Positions 45,027-53,487 of a stretch of 64,000 nt of DNA are shown in pieces. The notes beneath the pieces are model-generated. The model was not told the DNA's origin, made no database searches, and saw only the letters and a list, made by a program, of their open reading frames with translations. The stretch is from Marvinbryantia formatexigens DSM 14469 (GTDB lineage Bacteria > Bacillota > Clostridia > Lachnospirales > Lachnospiraceae), in contig NZ_CP102268.1 of assembly GCF_025148285.1 (NCBI RefSeq), forward strand, positions 3,203,001-3,267,000, in the 5' to 3' direction. Within the stretch, counting starts at the first letter, position 1. Each line of letters begins with the position of its first letter. The position numbers were made by a program, and so were the translations under genes.

Positions 45027-45710
45027 ATGGAGATATTGAAGGTAGAGCATCTGTCGAAGGTGTATGGAAAAGGGGAAAACGCGGTGGCTGCCCTGCGGGA
45101 TGTGTCCTTTTCCGTGGACAAAGGGGAATTCGTGGCGATCATCGGTTCCTCCGGTTCCGGAAAATCAACGCTGATCCATCTGATCGGCGGGGTGGACCGT
45201 CCGACGGGCGGAAAGGTTTTTGTGGACGGCAAAGATGTTTACGCGCAGGACGAGGAGGCGCTGGCGATCTTCCGGCGCAGGCAGGTGGGGTTGATCTATC
45301 AGTTCTACAATCTGATCCCGGTGCTGGATGTGGTGGAGAATATGACCTTACCGGTGCTGATGGACGGCAGACAGGTAAACGAAGAGCGTCTGCAGGAAAT
45401 GCTGGACATTCTCGGTCTGGAGAATCGTAGGCATCATCTGCCGAACCAGCTTTCTGGAGGACAGCAGCAGAGGGTTTCTATTGGAAGAGCGCTGATGAAC
45501 GCACCCGCCCTGGTGCTCGCGGATGAGCCGACGGGAAATCTGGACTCGGCAAACAGCCGGGAGATCATGCAGCTTCTGCGCTATTCTAATGAAAAGTACC
45601 GGCAGACGATGATCGTGATCACCCATGACGAGAGCATTGCACTGCAGGCGGACCGCGTGCTGGAGCTGGAGGACGGGAGCATTGTGCGAAATGAGGTGAT
45701 CCGCAGATGA
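45027..45710 (+). CDS. ABC exporter ATPase (MacB/BceA type)
   Basis: A 227-residue ATPase: Walker A GSSGSGKST (40-48), Q-loop, signature LSGGQQQRVSIGRAL, Walker B LVLADEPTGNLDS and switch His in VITHDESIA. The DEPTGNLD string marks the MacB/LolD/BceA group that partners FtsX-like permeases. It overlaps the permease start by four bases (ATGA). Its expression is probably driven by the phosphorylated regulator through the site upstream. Confidence 0.93.
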   Translation: MEILKVEHLSKVYGKGENAVAALRDVSFSVDKGEFVAIIGSSGSGKSTLIHLIGGVDRPTGGKVFVDGKDVYAQDEEALAIFRRRQVGLIYQFYNLIPVLDVVENMTLPVLMDGRQVNEERLQEMLDILGLENRRHHLPNQLSGGQQQRVSIGRALMNAPALVLADEPTGNLDSANSREIMQLLRYSNEKYRQTMIVITHDESIALQADRVLELEDGSIVRNEVIRR

Positions 45711-48385
45711 AAAATATTTTTTTTGTCATCACCTTAAAAACAATGCGCCAGAACCGCGCACGGACGATCGTCACCATTATCGGCGTTATTCTGTCGACGG
45801 CGATGATTACGGCGGTGACGACCTTTGGAATGAGCATTCTCGGATTTCTGCGCGATTATGAAATCGAACGGAGCGGAAACTGGCACGTCATGGCGCAAAG
45901 CGTTCCCACGGAAAAGGTGACAGAGCTCACCGGGGATGAGCGTGTGGAGGCTGCCGTACGCATGGAGGAGCTCGGCTGCATAAAATGGGATAAGGCGATG
46001 GATAAAGGAAACGCCTGGGGTTATCTCTGCCTGGAGAGTCTTCCGGCAGAACGGCAGGATATGTTACCTGTTACGCTGCGGGAGGGAAGAATGCCGGAAA
46101 ATGAGAACGAAATCATTATCCCGTCGTATCTGGCGGTCAATGAGCCGGCCGGAGAGGAGACAAAGGTCGGCGATGTGCTGGAGGTGGAGGCGGGAGACGT
46201 TTATATAGACGGTGAGCGCCTTTCTCCGGCAGTCTATGTGGAAAACGAGCTGGCGGGAACGGAAACGCTGGAAAATACCAGGAAGCTGATGCTGACGGTA
46301 GTGGGCGTGTACGATTACGTTCTGTTTGAGACATACTGGAATGCTATCGCCACATTTATGGTGTATTGCGGTCCGGTTTCTCAGCCGTCTGCGTATGCGG
46401 ATGTGCTGGTGCGCATGAAGGATGCGCGGGAGGTTTACCGCTTTGCAGAGGACATGGAGGGAATCGCAAAGAAGTATTCTTTTAACAGCTCGCTGCTGCA
46501 GTGGGAGGGCGCGGCTGACAACAGTAATTATCAGAGCGTACTGACAGGGCTGGTGGCGATTGTGACCGGACTGATTATGGTGGGAGCAGTTTCACTGATT
46601 TACAATGCATTTTCCATTTCCCTGCGGGAGCGGACGACGCAGTTTGGACTGCTTTCTTCCATCGGCGCGACAAAAAGACAGCTTCGCCGGTCACTGCTTT
46701 ATGAGGCGTTTTATGTAAGTATTATCGGGATTCCTGTCGGTGTGCTTTCGGGAATCGTGGGAATCGGCATCACGCTGCGGTATGTCAGCTACGGAATTAC
46801 CGGGATGATGCACGGCGTGCAGCGCCAGATCGCGCTGAGAACGTCGGCGCCGGTGCTTGCGCTTACCGTGCTGCTGGCGCTGCTGACGGTGCTTCTGTCT
46901 GCCTGGGTGCCGTCCCGGCGCGTCAGCAAAATCTCTCCGATAGAGGCGATCCGCGCCAGCCGGGATATCAGGGTTCCGCCGCAGAAGACGCCGGCAAAGA
47001 GAGGATTGGCGGGACTGTTCGGGCTCTCCGGTATGCTTGCCGACAAAAATTACCGCAGAGACCGCAAAAAATACCGGAGTACGATTTTCTCACTCACGCT
47101 CAGCATTGTACTGTTTGTCTCGGCAATGAGCGTCAGCGATGCGCTGAAAAGAACCGGCTCCTTTGTTCTGGAGGCGCCGGAGGTGGAGCTACAGTATGTG
47201 ATCGACAGCTATCCGGAAGGGCAGACGCGGGAGAGCATCCGGACGCTTCTTACAGAGCAGGACGGCGTGCAGAAGGTGATCTGCTATCAGAGAGGCGTCC
47301 GGTATCTGGGATTTACGCAGAAGGTGCTGGAGGAGCAGGTGGAAATGAAGGATTACAGTACGCCGACGCTGCTTGAAGGAGAGCAGGCGGGAGCGGTTCT
47401 GGCGTATGTTCTCATCCTGCCGGACGATTTGTTTGACGCGGCGCTGCGGGGACAGGGGCTGGACCCGGCGGATTATCACGGACAGGAGACGCTGACGGCG
47501 GCGGTCTATGACACATACCGGTATTTTAACCCGGAAACGGAGCGCTATGAGCGGTATGAAATGTTTTCAGAGCTTCCGGCGGCATGTGAGATGGGATGGC
47601 TGGAAACGATACAGAAAACGGGAAGCGGTACAGACGATGAGACCGGTGCAGAGAAGGAAAGCGGCGGAAAGGAAACGCTGGTGCTGAACCGGCAGAATTC
47701 TCTGGTGCTGCAGGGCAGGCTGCAGGAGCTGCCGGAGGGAATCGTGGACAGCTATGAGAATTCTCCCCGCGTGCTGGTGCCGGAGAGCGAGGCGCAGCGC
47801 TGGAATCTGACGGCGGAGGAATCCGGGGGATTCTCCGAACGTTTTTCAATCATGTGCAGCGATTACCGGACTCTGTATGAGAAGCTGGAGGAGGACGGGA
47901 AAGAGATGGGGCTGCCGGATGTCAGCGAGCAGACGCTGCTCAATCTGGCGGCGCAGTACGAGCAGGACAGAAGCTTTCTGATGGCGATGGATATCCTGTC
48001 CTTTGGGTTTGTGACGCTGCTGACGCTGGTGGCGGCGGCAAATGCGTTCAACACGATTTCCACCAATCTGCTGCTTCGCCGCCGGGAGTTTGCGATGCTG
48101 CGCTCGATGGGAATGTCGGGGCGCGGTCTGAAAAAAAAGATGTGCTTCGAGAGTATTCTGTATACGCTGCACTCCATCCTGCCGGGAGCTATCCTGGCAA
48201 CGGGCGTCAGCTATCTGGTGTATCTGGTGCTCCATGTGGGAGCGGATACGGTATTCCGTATTCCGTGGGCGGCGATCGGGCTTGCCGCGGCGGGCGTATT
48301 TGTGATTGTATCGGGAACCATTGCTCTGACCATGCGGAAAATACAGAAGGCGGATATCTGCGAAGAACTGAAAATGAATGAATAG
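45707..48385 (+). CDS. FtsX-like ABC permease, large
   Basis: An 892-residue permease with two FtsX domains. There is a single helix near residues 20-40, a large extracellular part, three helices about 280-400 (ALVAIVTGLIMVGAVSLIYNAFSI and following), a second extracellular part up to about 750, and three C-terminal helices. It matches exporters that confer or sense resistance to bacitracin-type or lantibiotic peptides; no four-helix BceB-specific pattern is visible, so the substrate is open. It ends before a hairpin at 48402. Confidence 0.88.
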   Translation: MKNIFFVITLKTMRQNRARTIVTIIGVILSTAMITAVTTFGMSILGFLRDYEIERSGNWHVMAQSVPTEKVTELTGDERVEAAVRMEELGCIKWDKAMDKGNAWGYLCLESLPAERQDMLPVTLREGRMPENENEIIIPSYLAVNEPAGEETKVGDVLEVEAGDVYIDGERLSPAVYVENELAGTETLENTRKLMLTVVGVYDYVLFETYWNAIATFMVYCGPVSQPSAYADVLVRMKDAREVYRFAEDMEGIAKKYSFNSSLLQWEGAADNSNYQSVLTGLVAIVTGLIMVGAVSLIYNAFSISLRERTTQFGLLSSIGATKRQLRRSLLYEAFYVSIIGIPVGVLSGIVGIGITLRYVSYGITGMMHGVQRQIALRTSAPVLALTVLLALLTVLLSAWVPSRRVSKISPIEAIRASRDIRVPPQKTPAKRGLAGLFGLSGMLADKNYRRDRKKYRSTIFSLTLSIVLFVSAMSVSDALKRTGSFVLEAPEVELQYVIDSYPEGQTRESIRTLLTEQDGVQKVICYQRGVRYLGFTQKVLEEQVEMKDYSTPTLLEGEQAGAVLAYVLILPDDLFDAALRGQGLDPADYHGQETLTAAVYDTYRYFNPETERYERYEMFSELPAACEMGWLETIQKTGSGTDDETGAEKESGGKETLVLNRQNSLVLQGRLQELPEGIVDSYENSPRVLVPESEAQRWNLTAEESGGFSERFSIMCSDYRTLYEKLEEDGKEMGLPDVSEQTLLNLAAQYEQDRSFLMAMDILSFGFVTLLTLVAAANAFNTISTNLLLRRREFAMLRSMGMSGRGLKKKMCFESILYTLHSILPGAILATGVSYLVYLVLHVGADTVFRIPWAAIGLAAAGVFVIVSGTIALTMRKIQKADICEELKMNE

Positions 48386-48401
48386 AGGGCGTACAGAAAT
48401 A

Positions 48402-48440
48402 TTTACGGCACCAGCAGATAAAATCTGCCGGTGCCGTAAA
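48402..48440 (+). terminator. hairpin after the FtsX permease gene
   Basis: An 18-base stem with one mismatch (TTTACGGCACCAGCAGAT at 48402-48419 against 48423-48440). The T-tail is weak, but the stem is very stable. Confidence 0.6.
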
Positions 48441-48651
48441 CATTTAGAGGATATAATGTATGTAAACTTCCGTCCCGCAATGGCTTTGGGAAAAGGAAGA
48501 TTGTTGTTTGTCGAAGCCGGTTTGATGCAGACGCGCCGTACACCGCGTCGGCTTCATTTGATGTTTTTAGTATAGGACAGGTTTGTGTCCAAATGTTGTT
48601 TGAATTCGAAAAAAACTCTTAAAGAAAAGCAAACAAAGTAAAAACTGAAAA

Positions 48652-48741
48652 TTGTAAACTGAATGAAAAAATATAGTTGACAATCGGGCGCTCTTTGTGT
48701 ACAATCGCAATGTAAACAAATAATAAAGAAATGGTTTACAA
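48652..48741. promoter_or_regulatory. bioY promoter with two BirA-like operators
   Basis: Operator 1 is TTGTAAAC-N16-GTTGACAA (48652-48683); operator 2 is ATGTAAAC-N16-GTTTACAA (48710-48741). Both fit the biotin repressor dyad and spacing. The promoter TTGACA (48677-48682), 17 bases, TACAAT (48700-48705) overlaps operator 1, and operator 2 covers the likely transcription start, so BirA-biotin should block it twice. The region 48441-48651 upstream shows nothing I can name. Confidence 0.85.
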
Positions 48742-48805
48742 TTCTTCCGCCGCCGGAAGGACTCCGGGCGGAGAGAGTTTCTGACAAGATGAGGAGAGCG
48801 TGATT

Positions 48806-49360
48806 ATGGAAAACAAAAAAAGAATTTCAACAAGAAATGTAGTTTTTACCGGCATGTTTGTAGCGGTGCTGGCGGTACTTTCGCAGATAGCGATTCCGAT
48901 GCCGTCCGGTGTTCCGGTGACGCTGCAGACCTTTGCGGTGGCGCTGACGGCGTATGTGCTCGGCTGGAAAATGGGGACGGCGGCGACAGCGGTCTACATA
49001 CTGCTCGGCGCGGTGGGCGTTCCGGTATTTGCAAATTTCAGCGGCGGCGCGGACAAGCTGGTCGGCATGACCGGCGGTTTCATCTGGGGCTTTCTGTTTA
49101 TGGTGATTCTGTGCGGGCTGGGAATGAAGCAGAAAAATAAAATCCTCCTCGTGGTATTAAGCGCGGCGGGGCTGGCAATCTGCCATCTGCTCGGCATCTT
49201 CCAGTTTATGGCGGTGATGGAAATGGAGTTTGTTCCGGCGGCGCTGGCGGTTTCCGTACCGTACCTGGTAAAGGACATTATCTCGGTAGTGCTGGCATAT
49301 TTCGTGGCGCTGGCGGTGCGCAGAGGACTTTCTGCGGCGAACCTGGCTTATGGAATGTAG
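48806..49360 (+). CDS. bioY: biotin transporter BioY
   Basis: A 184-residue S component of the ECF-type biotin importer with six helices. The conserved ITIP-like stretch is present as VPVTLQTFAVAL, along with YILLGAVGVPVFANFSGG and GGFIWGF. Start 48806 has GAGGAG nine bases upstream; the GTG at 48800 is too close. It is controlled by BirA-like operators. EcfA/EcfT are not encoded nearby, so it may work with a shared module or alone. Confidence 0.93.
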   Translation: MENKKRISTRNVVFTGMFVAVLAVLSQIAIPMPSGVPVTLQTFAVALTAYVLGWKMGTAATAVYILLGAVGVPVFANFSGGADKLVGMTGGFIWGFLFMVILCGLGMKQKNKILLVVLSAAGLAICHLLGIFQFMAVMEMEFVPAALAVSVPYLVKDIISVVLAYFVALAVRRGLSAANLAYGM

Positions 49361-49784
49361 TCTCAGGCTGCGCATTCATCATCTGCTGTGCATCCCGCTG
49401 TTTGTAGGATACGGATACAGCGACGGCTTCTGCAGAAATATGGAGAACATGATTGGAATGCTGGAGGCGCATCAGGATGAACCTTTGAATGCGGTCTGCG
49501 CGCCGGATATCATCTGCGCAGGCTGCCCGAATCTGACGGCGGAAAACACCTGCCGGACGAGCGGAATGCAGGTGGAGAAGAAAGACGCCGCGCTGGCGGA
49601 AGCGCTTGGCATAGAGCAGGGACAGGTCTATACTTACCGCAGGCTGAAAAAACTGGCGGCGCAGAAGCTTACGGAGGAAATCTTTACCGGCTCCTGCAAA
49701 AACTGCCAGTGGTACGCAAAAGGTTTGTGCTCTTTTGAAAAATGGAAAATATTTTCAGACATCAATGCAGGAAAAAGCGAATAA
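49350..49784 (+). CDS. DUF1284 domain protein, Cys-rich
   Basis: A 144-residue protein starting with LRLRIHHLLCIPLFVGYGYSDGF, the hallmark of DUF1284, and carrying nine or more Cys including CAPDIICAGCPN and CKNCQWYAKGLC, likely for an iron-sulfur or zinc site. It overlaps the bioY end by 11 bases, so it is co-expressed in the biotin-controlled transcript. The function is unknown; a link to iron-sulfur supply for biotin synthase (BioB) is an idea only. Confidence 0.8.
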   Translation: MECSLRLRIHHLLCIPLFVGYGYSDGFCRNMENMIGMLEAHQDEPLNAVCAPDIICAGCPNLTAENTCRTSGMQVEKKDAALAEALGIEQGQVYTYRRLKKLAAQKLTEEIFTGSCKNCQWYAKGLCSFEKWKIFSDINAGKSE

Positions 49785-49799
49785 TTTTGAAGAAATATA

Positions 49800-49828
49800 T
49801 TGACAAACGCACAAAAATGTGTTAAAAA
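49800..49828 (+). promoter_or_regulatory. promoter of the riboswitch-hflKC transcript
   Basis: TTGACA (49800-49805), 17 bases, TAAAAA (49823-49828). Confidence 0.65.
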
Positions 49829-49835
49829 AATATCA

Positions 49836-49974
49836 AAGAAAAGGGAGTAGCTTACATCGTACAGTCGAATCAGATGGTACATGCGGCGTCAGAACGATAT
49901 TATTATCCGCCTCATGTGAGCAAATAGCGAGACTTTTGTTTCAGGGTATACACTGAAATGAAAGTCTTTTTTTA
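49836..49974 (+). ncRNA. yybP-ykoY-like (Mn2+) riboswitch with terminator
   Basis: AAAAGGGAGTAGC (49839-49851) at the 5' side and TAGCGAGACTTTT (49925-49937) at the 3' side match the conserved ends of this class, with P1 formed by AAAAG/CTTTT. Inside, GTAC..GTAC and GCGG..CCGC hairpins and CGTCAGAACGAT resemble the metal-site loops. The P1 3' strand is also the 5' strand of a terminator (GACTTT..TTTCAG / CTGAAA..AAAGTC, then T8 to 49974), so ligand binding would turn expression on. It lies 114 bases before hflK. Confidence 0.78.
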
Positions 49975-50087
49975 CACAGAAAATGATTCTGAAGCTTTTT
50001 GTGAAACAAGTCGCTTTGCCGGGATGAGCGCGGAAAGCTCCCTTCTCTTTGGAACCGCAGACAAATGCACATACGGGAGGAAAAGGT

Positions 50088-51140
50088 ATGACAGAATTCA
50101 GAAACGAAGGCGACTGGACGGGGGAACCGGAGGAGCTGAAGAAAAATGAACAGAAGAGAAGAAAAGGCAAAAAGGGGAAGGGAGCAGTCAAGATTGGCAT
50201 TGCGGCTGCTGCCGCTGTGATACTGGTGGCGGTATTCGCGGGCGATTCCTTTTATCAGATTGGCGAGGAGGAGCAGGCAGTCCTGGTGACGATGGGAAAA
50301 CCGAAGGCGGTGCCGGAGACCGGACTGCATTTCAAGATTCCGCTGATTCAGTCGGTATACAAGGTAAATACGACGATACAGGGCTTTCCGATCGGCTATG
50401 ACCTGGCGACGAACGAGAACGTGGAGGACGAGAGCCTCATGATTACCTCGGACTACAATTTTATTAATGTAGACTTTTTCGTGGAATACCGGATTACGGA
50501 GCCGGTGCAGTATCTGTACGCGGCGGGCGAGCCGGAGGCTATTCTGAAAAATATCGCCCAGAGCTCCATCCGCACGGTGGTCGGCAGCTATCAGGTGGAC
50601 GATGTGCTGACCACGGGAAAAGGGGAAATCCAGTCGAAAATCAAAGACATGATTACGCAGAAACTGGAGGAACAGGATATCGGCATCCAGCTCGTGAACA
50701 TTTCCATGCAGGATTCCGAGCCGCCGACAGCGGAGGTTATCCAGGCATTCAAGGAAGTGGAGAATGCGAAGCAGGGCAAAGAGACTGCGCTGAATAACGC
50801 GAACAAATACCGCAACGAGCAGCTTCCGGAGGCGGAGGCAGAGGCGGACCAGATTATCAAGGAAGCGGAAGCGCAGAAGCAGACGCGCATCAACGAGGCG
50901 GAAGCGCAGGTGGCGAGATTCAACGCCATGTACGAGGAATACCGCAAAAATCCGGTGGTCACCAAGCAGCGTATGTTCTATGAAACGATGGAGGAGGTGC
51001 TGCCGGGCATGAAGGTCGTGATCGACAGCGGAGACGGCGTACAGAAGGTACTGCCGCTGGATTCCTTTACCGGGGAAGACGCGGCAGCAGCGCGGGAGAG
51101 CGCGCAGACAGAAGCGGAAACAGAGACAGGAGGAAGATAA
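50088..51140 (+). CDS. hflK: FtsH modulator HflK (SPFH/band 7)
   Basis: A 350-residue membrane-anchored SPFH protein: charged N-terminus, one membrane helix (about 34-54), then the band 7 domain (SFYQIGEEEQAVLVTMGKP, ALLITSDYNF-like DESLMITSDYNFINVDFFVEYRI) and a long coiled coil with alternating Glu/Ala/Lys. In E. coli HflK and HflC cage FtsH and restrain its proteolysis. GGGAGG precedes the start. It is two bases from hflC and placed behind a riboswitch with metal-sensor features. Confidence 0.9.
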   Translation: MTEFRNEGDWTGEPEELKKNEQKRRKGKKGKGAVKIGIAAAAAVILVAVFAGDSFYQIGEEEQAVLVTMGKPKAVPETGLHFKIPLIQSVYKVNTTIQGFPIGYDLATNENVEDESLMITSDYNFINVDFFVEYRITEPVQYLYAAGEPEAILKNIAQSSIRTVVGSYQVDDVLTTGKGEIQSKIKDMITQKLEEQDIGIQLVNISMQDSEPPTAEVIQAFKEVENAKQGKETALNNANKYRNEQLPEAEAEADQIIKEAEAQKQTRINEAEAQVARFNAMYEEYRKNPVVTKQRMFYETMEEVLPGMKVVIDSGDGVQKVLPLDSFTGEDAAAARESAQTEAETETGGR

Positions 51141-51142
51141 CT

Positions 51143-52009
51143 ATGAAGAAAACAGCTATTGCGGCAGCGGCGGGAGCGGTTCTGGCAGTGGTTCTGCTTG
51201 GTTCCTCCCTCGTGGTGACAAACAAAGACGAATACAAGCTTATCCGGCAGTTCGGCAAGGTGGTAAAAGTGGTGGACCAGGAGGGCGTCAGCTTCAAGGT
51301 GCCTTTTGTGCAGAATGTTTCCACGCTGCCCAAGCAGACTCTTTTGTACGATCTGACGCCGTCGGACGTCATTACGAAGGAAAAGAAAACCATGATCAGC
51401 GACAGCTACGTGCTCTGGCGCATCAGCGACCCGCTGAAATTCGCGCAGTCGCTGAACTCGTCGATATCGAATGCCGAGAACCGTATCAATACAGCGGTGT
51501 ACAATGCCACCAAAAATACCATCGGCAGCCTGTCACAGGATGAGGTAATCAGCGGACGCAACGGAAAGCTTTCCGAAGCGGTGATGACGAGCGTGGGGGA
51601 CAATCTGACGCAGTACGGTATTGAGCTGCTGGAATTTGACATGAAGCAGCTCGACCTGCCGGACGACAATAAGGCTTCCGTTTACGAGCGTATGATTTCC
51701 GAGCGCAACAACATTGCGGCGACCTACACAGCGGAAGGAAATTCGGAAGCCAAAGTCATCCGCAATACCACGGACAAGGAGGTCGCGATCCAGATTTCCG
51801 ATGCAAAGCGGCAGGGCGAGATCCTGGTCGCGGAAGGCGAGGCGGAGTACATGAGGATTCTGGCGGACGCCTACTCGGATGAGGACAAGACCGACTTCTA
51901 TTCTTATGTGAGAAGTCTGGACGCGCTGAAGGCTTCCATGACCGGGGAAAACAAAACGATTGTGCTGCCGGCGGATTCGCCGATCGCGCAGGCGTTTACC
52001 GGGGAATAG
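51143..52009 (+). CDS. hflC: FtsH modulator HflC (SPFH/band 7)
   Basis: A 288-residue partner of HflK. A membrane helix lies at about residues 4-24, the SPFH domain from VTNKDEYKLIRQFGKVVKVV, and HflC-like KKTMISDSYVLWRISDPLKF follows. Near the C-terminus the motif EYMRILADAYS..DKTDFYSYVRSLDAL is characteristic of HflC. It is the last gene of the transcript; a promoter for the next riboswitch starts 33 bases downstream. Confidence 0.92.
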   Translation: MKKTAIAAAAGAVLAVVLLGSSLVVTNKDEYKLIRQFGKVVKVVDQEGVSFKVPFVQNVSTLPKQTLLYDLTPSDVITKEKKTMISDSYVLWRISDPLKFAQSLNSSISNAENRINTAVYNATKNTIGSLSQDEVISGRNGKLSEAVMTSVGDNLTQYGIELLEFDMKQLDLPDDNKASVYERMISERNNIAATYTAEGNSEAKVIRNTTDKEVAIQISDAKRQGEILVAEGEAEYMRILADAYSDEDKTDFYSYVRSLDALKASMTGENKTIVLPADSPIAQAFTGE

Positions 52010-52041
52010 AGGAAAAAACCTGAAAAATTTTTGCATTCTTC

Positions 52042-52070
52042 TGGACAAGTGAAAAATATTGGACTATAAT
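52042..52070 (+). promoter_or_regulatory. promoter of the cobalamin-controlled operon
   Basis: TGGACA (52042-52047), 17 bases, TATAAT (52065-52070). Confidence 0.75.
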
Positions 52071-52087
52071 GTATGACGTAAAATTAA

Positions 52088-52275
52088 ATAACATTTGCTG
52101 GTTTGAAGCCAGCCGTTGCAAGTTCCGCAAGGATTAATAGAGAAACCGGTGCAAGTCCGGTACGATCCCGTCACTGTGATAGCGAGTCTGAGAGCATTTA
52201 TGTCACTGGATTTTGATAAAGAAGATCTGGGAAGGCGCTTTTGGGCGATGAACTTAAGTCAGGAGAACTGCTTGC
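52088..52275 (+). ncRNA. cobalamin riboswitch
   Basis: Ordered class signatures: CTGGTTTGAAGCCAG near the 5' end, AACCGGTGCAAGTCCGGT (52144-52161), GATCCCGTCACTGTGAT, GAGTCTGAGAGCA, CACTGG, CTGGGAAGGCGC (52228-52239) and the B12-box region GATGAACTTAAGTCAGGAG (52247-52265). Adenosyl- or another cobalamin binding should reduce expression of the downstream transporter through the terminator at 52338. Confidence 0.93.
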
Positions 52276-52337
52276 GATTGTTTTTCGTTTGATTCTTACG
52301 GTCGATAAGAAGCAGCAGGTAATTTGTGTGTGAAATT

Positions 52338-52370
52338 ATGCCCGTATCAGTCTGTGATACGGGCATTTTT
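52338..52370 (+). terminator. riboswitch-controlled terminator
   Basis: ATGCCCGTATCA / TGATACGGGCAT (52338-52349 / 52355-52366) and TTTTT. It is the off-state of the cobalamin switch; the competing antiterminator was not resolved. The next 176 bases to the first gene show no further element. Confidence 0.85.
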
Positions 52371-52546
52371 GCAGGCGGGAACTTAGTGAGAGCTAATTTC
52401 TGCGCAGCAGGGAAATTTTGCGCAAAAATGCGCAGGCTGTCATGCCTTACATTCAGATATGATACATATTTGCGGTGCCGCGGGAAGAGAAAAACTTTTT
52501 CTGCGGCTGTTTTGTTTTAAAACGGGAAATGTAGGAAGGAGAAACA

Positions 52547-53485
52547 ATGTCAAAGAAACAAATTGGAAAAAGGCTTCTGCAGATTCTGGTAGTCCTGTTT
52601 GGCGTCACCTTTTTCACCTTTGCGCTCACCTATCTTTCCCCCGGCGACCCGGCGGAAATCATGCTGACAGAGTGCGGAAACCTGCCGACGCCGGAGCTGC
52701 TGGAGCAGACCAGGCATGAGCTGGGACTCGACCAGCCGTTTCTGGTGCAGTATGGAAACTGGCTGAAGGGCGTCCTCACCGGGGACATGGGCAATTCCTA
52801 TGCTTTTAAGATTCCGGTGGCGGAGAAGCTGATGAAGTGCTTCTGGCCAACCATGAAGCTATCGCTGTTTGCGCTTCTTCTGATGATTGTATTTTCGATT
52901 CCCTGCGGAATCCTCTCGGCAGTTTATCAGAACAAGTGGCCGGACTATCTGATACGCGGCATCACCTTTATGGGCGTATCTATTCCGAGCTTCTGGATCG
53001 GTCTTGTGCTTCTGAGCATTTTCGGCGTGCAGCTGCGCTGGGTAAACGTGGCGGGCGGTACGACGGACTTTAAGGCGATGATTCTGCCGGCGGTCACACT
53101 GGCGATGTCCATGTCCTCCAAGTATACCAGACAGGTGCGCAACGCTGTTCTGGAGGAGCTGCGGCAGGACTATGTAACAGGCGCCAGAATGAGAGGAATT
53201 AAGGAGGGGGCGATTCTCTGGAAGCATGTGCTGCCCAACGCCATGCTGCCCATCGTTACCCTGCTGGGACTGTCCCTTGGCTCTCTCCTTGGAGGTACGG
53301 CAGTCGTGGAGATTATCTACAACTGGCCTGGTATGGGAAGCATGGCGATCAAAGCGATTTCCTGCCGCGACTATCCGATGGTGCAGGGATATGTGCTGGT
53401 GATCGCGGTGCTGTATATGGCGATTAATATTCTGGTTGATCTGTCCTATACCTGGCTCGACCCAAGAATCAAGGAGGTCAACTGA
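52547..53485 (+). CDS. Opp/Nik-type ABC permease 1 (cobalamin-controlled)
   Basis: A 312-residue permease of the DppB/OppB/NikB family. The first helix is ILVVLFGVTFFTFALTYLSPGDPAE, the conserved YVTGARMRGIKEGAILWKHVLPNAMLPIVTLLGL loop contacts the ATPase, and the C-terminus is DPRIKEV. Because it sits behind a cobalamin riboswitch, the cargo may be cobalt, nickel or a corrinoid rather than peptides; B12-controlled Nik-type systems are known. AGGAAGGAG precedes the start. Confidence 0.9.
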   Translation: MSKKQIGKRLLQILVVLFGVTFFTFALTYLSPGDPAEIMLTECGNLPTPELLEQTRHELGLDQPFLVQYGNWLKGVLTGDMGNSYAFKIPVAEKLMKCFWPTMKLSLFALLLMIVFSIPCGILSAVYQNKWPDYLIRGITFMGVSIPSFWIGLVLLSIFGVQLRWVNVAGGTTDFKAMILPAVTLAMSMSSKYTRQVRNAVLEELRQDYVTGARMRGIKEGAILWKHVLPNAMLPIVTLLGLSLGSLLGGTAVVEIIYNWPGMGSMAIKAISCRDYPMVQGYVLVIAVLYMAINILVDLSYTWLDPRIKEVN

Positions 53486-53487
53486 AC

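Noticed and set aside
48378-48575. 65-codon open frame after the FtsX permease gene
   Set aside because: It runs through a stable hairpin and has no ribosome-binding site; a shorter 39-residue version is equally unsupported.
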